A DNA stretch of 45,766 nt. Source: Oscillospiraceae bacterium. GTDB taxonomy: Bacteria > Bacillota > Clostridia > Oscillospirales > Oscillospiraceae. The notes under the pieces were generated by a model. The model was not told the origin of the DNA, did not search any database, and was given only the letters and a program-made list of their open reading frames with translations. The stretch's first letter is position 1. Each line of letters starts with the position of its first letter. The stretch spans positions 1 to 45,766 of the forward strand of contig JAILNC010000108.1 of assembly GCA_024691985.1 (NCBI GenBank). Direction: 5' to 3'. This document shows positions 15,543 through 25,200 of the stretch, piece by piece. Both the position numbers and the translations under genes were made by a program.

Positions 15543-15571
15543 ATTATACAAGACTAATCAGCGAAACACAA
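15543..15571 (-). promoter_or_regulatory. Promoter of the zinc-ribbon protease gene
   Basis: On the minus strand TTGTGT (-35, 15566-15571) is followed after 17 bp by TATAAT (-10, 15543-15548), about 33 bp before the GTG start. Confidence 0.7.
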
Positions 15572-15635
15572 TATCTTCCTTTTCTTCTGGAATCATTCGA
15601 TCATGCCAGCCGCTTAAAGTCGTATTGCAAAAAAG

Positions 15636-15813
15636 AAATATAACAATTTGTTGTTTTTACTGGGGCATTGTGTGAAACCAATCAGTGAATTAATATTGCT
15701 ATAATATGAACAGCCAAAAATTCAATTGCTAAATTCTACAAACTTTTTATGGCGATTCCTTAAAATATTGTATGCTTTCCAGCTTGTTTAATTGAATACA
15801 AATTGTTATATTT
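15636..15813. repeat. Inverted pair of identical 16-bp AT-rich boxes between divergent genes
   Basis: The 16-mer ACAAATTGTTATATTT occurs on the plus strand at 15798-15813 and on the minus strand at 15636-15651, 146 bp apart. The right copy overlaps the -10 box of the promoter predicted for the small gene at 15916. The left copy lies about 65 bp upstream of the protease -35 box. This 405-bp intergenic stretch (15511-15915) holds no other gene I can support. Confidence 0.6.
15784..15812 (+). promoter_or_regulatory. Possible promoter of the small basic protein gene
   Basis: TTGTTT (15784-15789) is followed after 17 bp by TATATT (15807-15812). The region is AT-rich, so chance matches are more likely here than elsewhere. 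It implies a leader of about 95 nt. Confidence 0.45.
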
Positions 15814-15915
15814 TCTGTGAAAGCTGAGATGGGAAATCTGGTTTGATGGAGATGATGAGATAGATTAAGGACGTATCTTTCCTGTCTAGCTTATCTATTT
15901 TATTGGAGGCGAAAA

Positions 15916-16053
15916 ATGAAAAATTCTAAACAGACAAGTGCTAGAGCCGCATCCGCCGCATCTAAGGTTCTCCGCGATGGTCGAACCAGTAAAGCAAGCA
16001 AAACTGCGGCTGGAAGTGCTTTAGCGCAACGCCCCGGGAAAAAAACTAAATAA
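15916..16053 (+). CDS. Small basic Ala/Ser/Lys-rich protein, 45 residues
   Basis: A short open frame from ATG 15916 to TAA 16051-16053, with GGAGG 6 nt upstream, which strongly supports translation. The product has no hydrophobic segment and is rich in Lys, Ala, Ser and Arg. Its core reads ASAASKVLRDGRTSK, then ASKTAAGSALAQR. I recall similar short proteins with the pattern SKxLRDxRTSKxSKxxAGSALxQ in unrelated bacteria, always annotated as hypothetical; this is from memory only. The charge suggests nucleic-acid or ribosome association. It lies alone between the protease and icd genes, in the AT-rich patch, and a hairpin follows it. It was probably acquired by transfer. Confidence 0.72.
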   Translation: MKNSKQTSARAASAASKVLRDGRTSKASKTAAGSALAQRPGKKTK

Positions 16054-16060
16054 AACCAGC

Positions 16061-16086
16061 TGAGCGAGAGGTTCCCCTCTCGCTCA
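16061..16086 (+). terminator. Hairpin after the small gene, probable terminator
   Basis: A perfect 11-bp stem (16061-16071, TGAGCGAGAGG, with 16076-16086) with a TTCC loop lies 7 bp after the stop codon. The T tract is poor (AATCACAATTG follows), so termination strength is uncertain. Confidence 0.55.
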
Positions 16087-16144
16087 AATCACAATTGTAT
16101 TATTTCATGTTAAGTCATAACCGCGGACGGCGGGGCGCTCGGTC

Positions 16145-17377
16145 TCAGCCCTCGCCGAACTCCTTCTCGAAGTCCTGCTCGAGCTTGGCGCGGGTCAGGG
16201 CGATGAACTGGTGGCCGGTCACGACCAGGGGATCGGGCTTGGAGGTGATCTTCGCCAGGTCGGCGGTCATGATGCCGCGGGCCTCGATGACGTTGGCCGC
16301 GGCCTCGCAGATCATGCGGCCGAAGCGCTGCAGCTTCTCGTTGCCGTCGAGCTCGCCGCGCTTTTCAAGGCCGCCGCCCCAGGTATAGATCAGGGCCATG
16401 GGGTTGGTGGAGACGACCTCGCCCTGGAGGTAGCGGTAGTAGTGGCGGCGCACCGTGCCGTGCGCGGCCTCGAACTCGAACTGGCCGTTCGGGGAGACCA
16501 GCACGGAGGTCATCATCGCGTTCGAGCCGTAGGCGGTCGCGAGCATGTCGCTCATGACGTCGCCGTCGTAGTTGTGGGTCGCCCAGACGTAGCCGCCCTG
16601 CGACTTGATCGCGCGGGAGACCGCGTCGTCGATCAGGCAGTACTCGTACTTGATGCCGGCGGCGGTGAACTTCTCGATGAACTCGTCCAGATAGATGCGC
16701 TTGAAGATGTCCTTGAACTCGCGGTCATAGACCTTGGAGATCGTGTCCTTAGAGGAGAAGAGCAGATCCTGCCTGAGGCTCAGAGCGTACTGCATGCAGG
16801 TGCGCGCGAAGCCCTCGATGGAGCGGTCCAGATTGTGCATGCCGGAGGCGACGCCGGGCTCCTTGAAATCGAAGACGAGCTGACGCACTTCCTCACCGTC
16901 GACGGGGGTATAGACGAGCTCGACCTTGCCGGGCTTCGTGATCTGCATCTCGCTGGCGCGGTACACGTCGCCGTAGGCGTGGCGGGCCAGAGTGATCGGC
17001 TTCTTCCAGGTCTTGACCAGCGGGTCGATGCCGTCGATCAGAATGGGGGTGCGGAACACCGTGCCGTCCAGAATGCTGCGGATGGTGGCGTTCGGGCTCT
17101 TGTACATCTTCTTGAGATTGAACTCCTGCATGCGCTCGACATTCGCGGTGATCGTGGCGCACTTGACCGCGACGCCGTATTTCTTCGTCGCGAGCGCGGA
17201 GTCGACCGTGATCTGGTCCTCGCTCGCGTCGCGGCTGCGGATCGACAGATCGTAGTATTCCTCCTTGAGCTCGACAAAGGGCTCGATCAGCTGCCGCTTG
17301 ACCTCTTTCCAGAGGATGCCGGCCATTTCGTCTCCGTCCATCTCCACGATGGGCGTTGTCATCTGGATCTTTTCCAT
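16145..17377 (-). CDS. icd: NADP-dependent isocitrate dehydrogenase
   Basis: Converts isocitrate to 2-oxoglutarate with NADPH production, feeding glutamate synthesis. The 410-residue length and sequence match the homodimeric eukaryote-like type, not the E. coli type. Seen are PIVEMDGDEMAGILWKEVK at the N-terminus and the substrate loop KSPNATIRSILDGTVFRTPI. DDAVSRAIKSQGGYVWATHN and NYDGDVMSDMLATAYG carry the metal-binding aspartates. FEAAHGTVRRHYY and GGGLEKRGELDGN match the coenzyme side. ATG 17377 has AGGAG 7 nt upstream. It has its own promoter just after the upstream acyltransferase, and no citrate synthase or aconitase gene lies in the window. Confidence 0.95.
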   Translation of the reverse strand: MEKIQMTTPIVEMDGDEMAGILWKEVKRQLIEPFVELKEEYYDLSIRSRDASEDQITVDSALATKKYGVAVKCATITANVERMQEFNLKKMYKSPNATIRSILDGTVFRTPILIDGIDPLVKTWKKPITLARHAYGDVYRASEMQITKPGKVELVYTPVDGEEVRQLVFDFKEPGVASGMHNLDRSIEGFARTCMQYALSLRQDLLFSSKDTISKVYDREFKDIFKRIYLDEFIEKFTAAGIKYEYCLIDDAVSRAIKSQGGYVWATHNYDGDVMSDMLATAYGSNAMMTSVLVSPNGQFEFEAAHGTVRRHYYRYLQGEVVSTNPMALIYTWGGGLEKRGELDGNEKLQRFGRMICEAAANVIEARGIMTADLAKITSKPDPLVVTGHQFIALTRAKLEQDFEKEFGEG

Positions 17378-17430
17378 ATGTATGCTCCTGTTCTGTGCGT
17401 AGTATCGGCCTCCGGCCGACGCGGGAGTTC

Positions 17431-17459
17431 ATTATAACACCCCTGTCCCGACGATTCAA
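17431..17459 (-). promoter_or_regulatory. Sigma-A promoter of icd
   Basis: On the minus strand TTGAAT (-35, 17454-17459) is followed after 17 bp by TATAAT (-10, 17431-17436). The -35 box starts 12 bp past the acyltransferase stop codon. Confidence 0.83.
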
Positions 17460-17471
17460 GCGCTTTTTCCG

Positions 17472-18563
17472 TCAAAGCAGACGCCGCAGGCCGGGCAGCT
17501 TTTTCAGCAGCCAGGCAAGCCCCCAGCCGAGCAGCAGCACGATCAGACAGTAGAGCAGCGCGGCGAGCATGTCGTTCATGCCCCAGCCCACGCGGAACAG
17601 ATCCCACAGCCGGCGCAGCGGCGGGATCTCGTCCAGCAGCATCACGTGCAGCAGATAGATACCGAAGGTGCAGCCGCCGAGGGACAGCACGGCTTTTTCC
17701 AGCCGCTCCCCCGCCCTGCCGTGCGGCCTTGCCGTCCAGCGCGCGGCGAGGCATTTGGCTGTCACATAGGCCGACGCCGCGTGGATCAGCAGAAAGCTGT
17801 CCTGGAAGACGCGCGCGCCCTCCTCGCTGACGTCGCCGGTCAGCTTCATCCGGTACCAGGTCATATAGCAGGACAGCGCCAGCGTCGCGAGATTGAGAAG
17901 CCAGAGCGGCAGCAGCCACTTGCGCGCCCTTTCGGTATCGAGCCGGTTTTCGAGATAGTAGCCCAGGCAGGGATACATCACGATGTTGTAGGCGAGCCAG
18001 GCGATGCGGAAATTCGGGTTGAGCGCGTGGCCGCCCTGCCAGAGCAGGTATTCCGCCACGGGCAGCAGCCCCGAGAAGAACAGCGCGAGGGCGAACAGAT
18101 AGAGAAACTGCCCGTCCTTCATCCCACGCGCCATCGCGCGGAGCATGGGCAGACTCAGCAAAAACGCGAGGTAGGCATACAAAAACCAGAACGAGTAGTT
18201 CCAGGCGGAGGTGTACAGCGTGCCGAAGAAAATGTAGAGCGAGAAGGGCTCCTCCCCCCTCGCCACGGGGAACAGATAGTAGACAAACGAAAACAGCAGC
18301 AGCACCGCCGCGGTTTTGAGCACGCGCCTGCGAAACAGCGTGCCCAGATCTTCCTCCCGCCCCAGCAGCAGCGCGCCGGAGATCGCGAAGAAAAGCGGCA
18401 CGGAAAAGCGGCAGAATACGCTCAGCAGCAGATAGACCCAGAACCGCGCGCTCTGCTCCGGGCAAAGCGTAAAGCGGAAGTAGCCGTCCGTTCCCGTGTG
18501 ATTGAAGATCACCCAGTAACAGGCCGCGATCCGCAAAAGCTCGATATGCGTTTTCCTTTTCAT
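17472..18563 (-). CDS. Membrane acyltransferase (Acyl_transf_3 family)
   Basis: A 363-residue polytopic acyltransferase-3 protein. From ATG 18563 it begins MKRKTHIELLRIAACYWVIFNHTG, the family's first helix with its conserved Glu-Leu-Leu-Arg and a catalytic-type histidine (H22). VPLFFAISGALLLG and the repeated aromatic helices match surface-polysaccharide O-acyltransferases. FGIYLLHVMLLDEIPPLRRLW is the conserved late helix. It probably moves acetyl groups onto wall or capsule sugars; the substrate is unknown. The frame is open 21 codons upstream, across the promoter, so the later ATG is preferred. It ends 12 bp before the icd promoter. Confidence 0.86.
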   Translation of the reverse strand: MKRKTHIELLRIAACYWVIFNHTGTDGYFRFTLCPEQSARFWVYLLLSVFCRFSVPLFFAISGALLLGREEDLGTLFRRRVLKTAAVLLLFSFVYYLFPVARGEEPFSLYIFFGTLYTSAWNYSFWFLYAYLAFLLSLPMLRAMARGMKDGQFLYLFALALFFSGLLPVAEYLLWQGGHALNPNFRIAWLAYNIVMYPCLGYYLENRLDTERARKWLLPLWLLNLATLALSCYMTWYRMKLTGDVSEEGARVFQDSFLLIHAASAYVTAKCLAARWTARPHGRAGERLEKAVLSLGGCTFGIYLLHVMLLDEIPPLRRLWDLFRVGWGMNDMLAALLYCLIVLLLGWGLAWLLKKLPGLRRLL

Positions 18564-18597
18564 ACTCTCCGTCCCCCCTGCCGAGGCTCTGCCCTCT

Positions 18598-18626
18598 ATA
18601 TTACTATAAACCGGCCGCCGAATCAA
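18598..18626 (-). promoter_or_regulatory. Probable promoter of the second acyltransferase
   Basis: On the minus strand TTGATT (-35, 18621-18626) and TAATAT (-10, 18598-18603) are 17 bp apart, about 35 bp before the ATG at 18563. Confidence 0.62.
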
Positions 18627-18655
18627 TCCCCGGCTGCGGAGGGCGGAAGCGGAAG

Positions 18656-18688
18656 CGAAAACGCCGGACAGATAGTCCGGCGTTTTCG
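18656..18688. terminator. Strong hairpin, probable ancestral lysS terminator
   Basis: A perfect 14-bp stem (18656-18669 with 18675-18688; arm CGAAAACGCCGGAC) and a 5-nt loop. The arms contain an A4/T4 end, so it can terminate in either direction. On the minus strand it begins 22 bp beyond the left 27-bp repeat, exactly where a terminator for lysS would lie if the 18-kb segment were absent. Confidence 0.72.
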
Positions 18689-18709
18689 TTATGGCCCGGA
18701 TCGTGCGGG

Positions 18710-18736
18710 CTTTTCAGTCCAGCGGCTTCATCGTCG
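18710..18736. repeat. Left 27-bp direct repeat (attL-like), copy of the lysS 3' end
   Basis: Identical over 27 bases to 36706-36732 and in the same orientation. Read on the minus strand it contains codons for the last lysS residues (T-M-K-P-L-D), the TGA stop and AAAG. The bases on both sides differ from those at the right copy. No lysS-like coding precedes it, so it is a displaced end, not part of a second lysS gene. Confidence 0.85.
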
Positions 18737-18955
18737 CAGGCTGCAGATCGCCCGCGGCGTTGTGCCTTCCTTTTTAAATATAGCAATACCAAAAGGAGCA
18801 CAGAAGACCCCGACGGGATGATCGGGACGGCAGGTTTTTGATTCCAGAGAGTAATCAGTTCGATTGAGATGAAAACATATTGCAATTTTTCGTTCCATTT
18901 TGTAATATTTTAATAATTATATTGAAATTTTAATAAAATTATGTCAACTTTTTTC

Positions 18956-18984
18956 TTGACATATGCCCTGCTCTGTGCTTTAAT
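18956..18984 (+). promoter_or_regulatory. Promoter of the giant surface-protein gene
   Basis: TTGACA (18956-18961) and TTTAAT (18979-18984) are 17 bp apart. The 70 bp upstream (18886-18955) is very AT-rich (runs such as TAATAATTATATTGAAATTTTAA given here in part: TAATAATTATATTG), like an UP element. The predicted start near 18991 leaves a leader of about 300 nt. Confidence 0.72.
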
Positions 18985-18990
18985 TTTTAT

Positions 18991-19291
18991 ATATTATAGG
19001 CTCATTATGGATTATTGTCTCTTCCGGTCGGCGGCGTGAGACGCCACGCATCCCGCACGGTCTGCGGAAACCGGGTCAAAAGGACATGAAACAAAAAAAG
19101 CCATAAACAAGCCAAAATCGCAAGAGAAAAGTGAAACCATAAAACACGGCAGAATCGCAAACGCAAGGCAATATTACAGAATCCGCGCAAGGTTACATAA
19201 TCTGGTAAACAACACGACTCACATGCAGCTCCGTTTCCAGCCGGTCCGGACGGCTCCGAAACGGAAATCCACAAGGCAGGGGAAATGAAAC
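18991..19291 (+). other. Long untranslated leader of the giant surface-protein gene
   Basis: About 300 nt between the predicted transcription start and the ATG at 19292. It carries no open frame that I can support. The first part has a small GGCGT/ACGCC hairpin and GC-rich segments, the middle is A-rich (19080-19160) and the end carries the AGGGGA ribosome site. I could not match it to a known riboswitch. Together with 18564-18955 it makes up the 728-bp gene-free stretch upstream of this gene. Confidence 0.45.
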
Positions 19292-22200
19292 ATGCGACAT
19301 TACGGAAAGAGAGCGATCGCACTGCTGCTGGTGCTCGTCTTCATGATCGGCATGCTCCCGACGTCGGCTTTCGCGGCCGAAGCGGAAGGACATACCGAAC
19401 ATACCTGGAGCGAGTGGGCAGTTACTGCTGAGCCGACCTGCACCGAGGACGGCAGTCAGGAGCGCAGCTGCTCCGTCTGCGGCTACACGGAGAGCGAGGC
19501 TATCCCCGCTTCGGGCCACACCTGGGGCGCCTGGACGGTCACGGCCGCGCCGACCTGCGCCGAGGGCGGCAGTCAGGAGCGCAGCTGCTCCGTCTGCGGC
19601 GCCACGGAGAGCGAGGCTATCCCCGCGCCGGGTCACACCTGGGGCGAGTGGACGGTCACGGCCGCGCCGACCTGCACCAAGGACGGCAGCCGCGAGCACA
19701 GCTGCACCATCTGCGGCTATACGGAGAGCGAAGTCATCCCCGCGCCGGGCCACACCTGGGGCGAGTGGACGGTCACGGCCGCACCGACCTGCACCGAAGA
19801 AGGCGCGCATGAGCACACCTGCTCCGTCTGCGGCGTGACCGAGAGCGAGGCCATCCCCGCGCTGGGCCACACATGGGGCGAGTGGACGGTCACGGCCGCG
19901 CCGACCTGCACCGAGGAGGGCGCGCATGAGCACACCTGCTCCGTCTGCAATGTGACGGAGAGCGAAGCCATGCCCGCGCTGGGCCACACCTGGGGCGAGT
20001 GGACGGTCACGGTCGAGCCGAGCTGCGAAGTGGAAGGCGCGCATGAGCACACCTGCTCCGTCTGCGGCGTGACCGAGAGCGAGGTCATGCCCGCCAAAGG
20101 CCATGAGTGGACCGAGGACAACGGAGTCGATCTTGTCAAGTGCAAGGTCTGCGGCGTCTACCAGGTCATCGCCGAAGGCGGCAGCTTTGATTTTGAGCTG
20201 CACGGCGAGCAGTGGCTCATCACGGGCGACGTGAACGCCGACGTAGAGGATCAAGCTGTGTGGAACGCCATGTTCGCCGACCTGATCCTCACCGGGAACT
20301 GGGCCGAGGATCTGCTGACCGTCGCGCAGAGCCAGATCGGCTACCCGGAGAGCAGCGCCAACTATGCCGTAAGCACGGGCGGGCACAGAAACGGCTATAC
20401 CCGCTACGGCGCATGGTACGGCATCCCCTACGGGGACTGGTGCGCCATGTTCATCTCCTTCTGCCTGAACTATGCAGACATTCCGGAATCCGCGATGCCT
20501 TATGACTGCAGCTGCGCCTCCTGGGCCGAGACGCTCGACGCCCGCAGCATGTTTGCCTATCGCGGCAGCTACGTCCCGAAATCCGGCGATCTGATCTTCT
20601 ATTACGGAAGCGAAGGCTATCCCGATCATGTCGGCATCGTGAACTGGTACGATGCGAACACCGGCGTGATCAACACCATCGAGGGCAACTTCAACGACCG
20701 GGTTGCGACCCGCCAGGTCGGCCTCTACGATCCTTCGATCACGGGCTACGGCATGCTGCCCGAGAATCCGGCGCTGGCCCCCAAGCCCGAGCCCGAGCGC
20801 GTTGAGAAAACCATCAGCGCCGCAGCCGGAGACAGGACCATCACGGTCAGCGGCATGCTGCCCGCCGACGCGGAGCTGTCCGTCGTATCGATCCCGCTCG
20901 GCGCCGCGGAGGAGATCCTCAACGCCCAGGGGAACGCGAGCCTGGCCGACATGAAGGTCGTCGTCGCCTTTGACGTGACCATCCTGTCCGACGGCAAGAA
21001 GTACGATCTCGAAGAGTACGGCGACAGCATCACGGTGTCTGTGTCCGACGTTACGGAAGAGGTCACCGGCGTCATGCATGTGAAGATCGACGTGACCGAC
21101 GGAAACGGCGGTCTGGATCTGTCTTCCCTGAACACGGCCATGACTCAGAAGCAGGACAGCGAGATGCTGAGCGTCGAGGCTGCGGAGGACGGTGCGGTTT
21201 TTTTCGATTTGACCAGCTGCTCGGTGTCGCTGATACTGGCTGGCAGCACCAGGGCTGTTGAAACTGTCGACGTAACGGTCAACGTCAACTGGGGCGGCGA
21301 CAGAGCCAACTCTGCATCCATCACGCACCGCCCGTCGACGGTTTCGTTCCAGGTCGAGGTTTCCGCTGACGGCGGCACCACCTGGACCCCTGTCGATGGC
21401 AGCTATACCTTGAGCGGCGGCACGGATACGGACACTTGGACCAACGCCGCTAGCCCCTGGCAATTCCCTGCTGAAGACGAAAACCACAATCCCCTCACCT
21501 ATCGCGTTTCGGAGATCAATGACACCGAGACGTTTACATACCCGGCAGATAATCCGGATAATCCCGATCCGAATCTGACAGTGGCGCGCTACACGATGAG
21601 CGATCCGCAGGTCATCGGCGCCACGGGTACGGTAAACTTTGACAACAGCTATAACTGGCCCTGGCCCCTGATCGACTTTGCGGACTATTACTACGCAGAT
21701 CCGACATCGCCGTCCTACATAAACCCCCTGCAGACAACGATTCAGGCCGGTCCCTGCTCGGACAACAATTGCACCCAAGCTGTCGATCCCGATAAAATTG
21801 AAGCCGGTGAGGAAGTCTATTACAAAATCGGCTATATTCTGGACCAGGCGCAATCCTACCCCTACAGCAACGGCGGCAGAGCCATGTTTGACAGTTACCA
21901 TGACGTCAAGCTGACGCTCCTCCTCCCCGAGGGGCTTTACCTGATGGCCCACGGCCATATTTCCGGTATCCCGGCCGAAGAGAAAACTATTACAATCGGC
22001 GGCAAAAACTACACACAGTATACTATCAAGTTCAGCGAAGACGATACCTCCCCGTCGGGCTCCGGTTCTTTCTCGATTCGGGTTCGGGTCGGCAACAACG
22101 GTACGGTGAATTCCATTTCGACCTATGATCTGGAAAACATGCTCCACCTGGAGGCCAAGTACGATCTCGTTGACAAGACCCTGCCCGAGACCAGCGACAA

Positions 22201-25200
22201 ATACACCGTCAAGACATATCAGAGCGAAGACAACGATGGCACTGACGACATCAGCACCGTCTCTCCGGATGAGTGGGGCGTGCAGAAAATCGTAAAAGAT
22301 CCGCCCGTCGTGAATGTGAACGCCGGGACGGTGACCTACACCTGGACCATCAAGGTCGGCCTGAAGAGCGGAGAGCCGCAGTACGAGGGCGGCGCGTCCA
22401 ATCCCGACTACCTTCTGAGCGATGAAACGCCGTACAAGCGCACCGGCCGTGAAGCGGTGACGAAGCTCACGCTTCAGGACGTGCTTGAGGCAGAGCTGAA
22501 GCCTGCCAGCACCGCCGAGATTCCTGCGCCTGTTATCACGATGCAGAAGGTCGGCGATAATACGCCCGTGAAGACGCTCACCGATACGTCGGTCGTCGTC
22601 TGGGGCACCGGGGCAGACACAGACCTCGAGCTGAACAAGAAAATGAGCATCATTTCGGACAACGGCTCTACCCCGAATGTGATTACGCCGCTCTATACCA
22701 CCTACACCGTCACGGCGACTTACGACGTGTCCGGTTTGATCGGCGAATTCTACCAGCCGACCGCCCTCAACCTGGACACGACCAACACGATCAACCTTGA
22801 CGCTTTATTCCCGCATCTTCCCGAACAGGATGACAGCGACAGGGTGGCTGTGTCCGCGCCCCTGAGCAGCAAGAATCCCGCCAGCTTCCACATCGTAAAG
22901 AAGCTGAATCAGTATAACGACTCTCAGATCGACTATAACGGGCGCTACGGCCCTATCACCTACGCCATTGCGGACAGCAACGGCAGCCCGCTTACCATCT
23001 ATATCAAGGAAGACGGCAGCTATTCCCCGTACACCGGCCCGCTGGAGACCGGCAGCGACCATGTCTACTATATCCTGCCCGCCCCCGAGGGCATCAGCTA
23101 TACCATGAGCGAGACCATCAGCTCTCAGTACAGCAACTACATGGCGCCGGTCAGCGCAAGCGCGCAAAAAGGGACCGATAACCCCGTCAGCGGAAACGCC
23201 GGCTCGGTCTCCTTCTCTCCCGGCCCGGAGGACAGCTGGACCATCACCTTTGTCAACAAGGAAACGATGGGCAAGGTCGATATCAAGAAGGTTGACCAGA
23301 ACGGTACCGAGCTGGAAGGTGCGAAATTCCAGCTGAAGGACGCCCAGGACAACATCATCTATGTCAATGACAGCACGGGAACCCCGCAGCCCTATGTCGT
23401 CACCGACAGTCTAGGCAAAGCGGCATTTGACAGGCTTCCCTACGGGACTTATACCCTAACAGAGCTTGAGGCCCCCCACGGCTATACCAAAGACAACAGA
23501 ACGGAGATCTTTACGATCGGCGAAGGGCCGAATGGGCGCCTCTCCTATTCTTACACGTTTAGGAACAATGATACCCGTGCCCATGTCGTGCTCAAAAAGT
23601 ATCTGGGCGTCGGAGAACCCAAGAGCCAGATGCCGCAGGTCAACGGCGAGTATCCGGACGCCACCTTTGAACTGCAGTGGTATAAGGACGGCCAATGGGA
23701 ACCCGCGCTTGACTTCGACGGGCACGAAATTACGGTCAACACCCTCAACAATGTCGGCGTCATTACCCTGGATGTGGCCGCCGAAGATGAAAACGGCCCG
23801 ATCCAGTACCGCTTCGCGGAGACACTGACCGCGACAAGCACACATTACCCCGCGGACGGTCAGCCCGGAGACAAGACGGCCGTGACCGCCGCCAAGGAGA
23901 TCGCCCCGGGTTATACCGAGACCTTCGAGATGTATAACCGGAAATCGGTTACCATCAAGGTCAACAAGAATTTCTATGATGTGGGGTCAAACGGCGACCG
24001 GACCTATATCGAGGCGGATGATTACAAAGCGACCGTCGCCCTCTACCGCACAACCGCAGCGAGCCCGACCAGCACCTCGGACTTGGAGCTGGCAAGCACG
24101 GAAACCAAACAGGTCGGCCATGACAACCAGAGTTGGACCAACCTGCCGGCCTGCGATCCGAACGGCAATCCCTATACCTATTATCTGCTGGAGACGCCGG
24201 CCGAAGGTTTTGCGCAGATCCGCGAGAACAACCAGGACGGCACGATCGTCCCCCTCACGGATGAGAACAACAACACGGTATACTATTCCAAGATCACCCT
24301 CGCTTCGACAAAGGAAAGCTATATCACCACGCTGTTCAACCTCCGCAAGGTCATCCCCATCCACTTCGTAAAGAAGAACGGTACTTCCCAGTCGTATGAC
24401 CTTTCCGGCTCCGAGGTCACGGTCTACACGGCATACACGGATGAAACGCACAATACCATCGCAACAGACGCGCAGGCCACGATCGAAGGCCAGCCCGTCT
24501 CCCTGAACGGCGTGGTCATGCCCGCCGGAACGAGCGGCGCTGTCGTGTATCTGGCTGAGGGTCAGGTCTACTATTACCGCGAGACCAAGACCACGTCCGG
24601 TTATACGTTCTCGAAGCTCACTTCCGACGTGGACGGTAGTCAGACCGAGATCACGACCAACCTCGGCACGATCGACCTGACGACCGTCACCCAGCCGGGG
24701 CTGTACGGGGAGTCGACAAAATACCTGGTCTACACCGTCACGAACAAGACCGATCCCACGATCAGAATCGACAAGAAGAGTTCGGTCAAGGGCTCGAACG
24801 GACAGTACCCGACAGTCACCGGAGCGCAGTTTCAGGTTTATGTCAAGGAGGACGGCGCCTACGTCCCGTTCAAGAAGAACGGCAGCGATGTAAAGATCAC
24901 CACGACGAACGCATCGAGCGGCGTGACGCTCCCCGCCGGCACCTATTATCTGGCTGAGATCGTAACCCCCACCAATTATCTGAACCCCAACTCGGCGGCC
25001 GCCGCCGCGCTGTACAATCAGATCGAAGGCGACAGCAACGTCTACACCTATGACAGCGGCACAGAGAAGACCTTCGTTGAGATCGAATTCTCCGAAACGA
25101 ACAACACCTTCACCTTCTACAACATTCCCAACACCGGCAAAGTCAAGGTCCAGAAACGTGTGGACGGGCAGCCGGTACAGATCGCAGGCTTCACAGTCGA

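Noticed and set aside
18710-18736. A second lysS gene or pseudogene upstream of the giant gene
   Set aside because: Only the last 27 bases match; the codons before them show no lysyl-tRNA synthetase sequence. A site duplication explains it better.
18604-18885. A 93-codon minus-strand frame whose middle (SGSSVLLLVLLYLKRK) looks like a decayed membrane tail of a surface protein
   Set aside because: No ribosome site, no LPxTG-type motif, and it runs through the repeat, the hairpin and the next promoter. At most it is a remnant.
18991-19100. A cyclic-di-GMP riboswitch in the leader of the giant gene
   Set aside because: Some GC-rich pieces resemble the motif, but the conserved core sequences I know were not found in order.
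19400-20101. A CRISPR-like array because of evenly spaced repeats
   Set aside because: The 117-bp units are in frame, contiguous and code a conserved protein repeat; there are no spacers and no cas genes.
21198-21204. A run of seven T residues in the giant gene as a phase-variation switch
   Set aside because: Seven bases is short for slippage control and it is the only such run noticed; the frame is intact.
19193-22147. A 984-residue open frame on the minus strand, and similar long ones at 23987-26365, 30338-32581 and 32966-35617
   Set aside because: They lie antisense to the giant surface-protein gene, have repetitive Arg/Gly/Asp/Val-rich products and no recognisable motif. They arise from the codon bias of the GC-rich coding strand.
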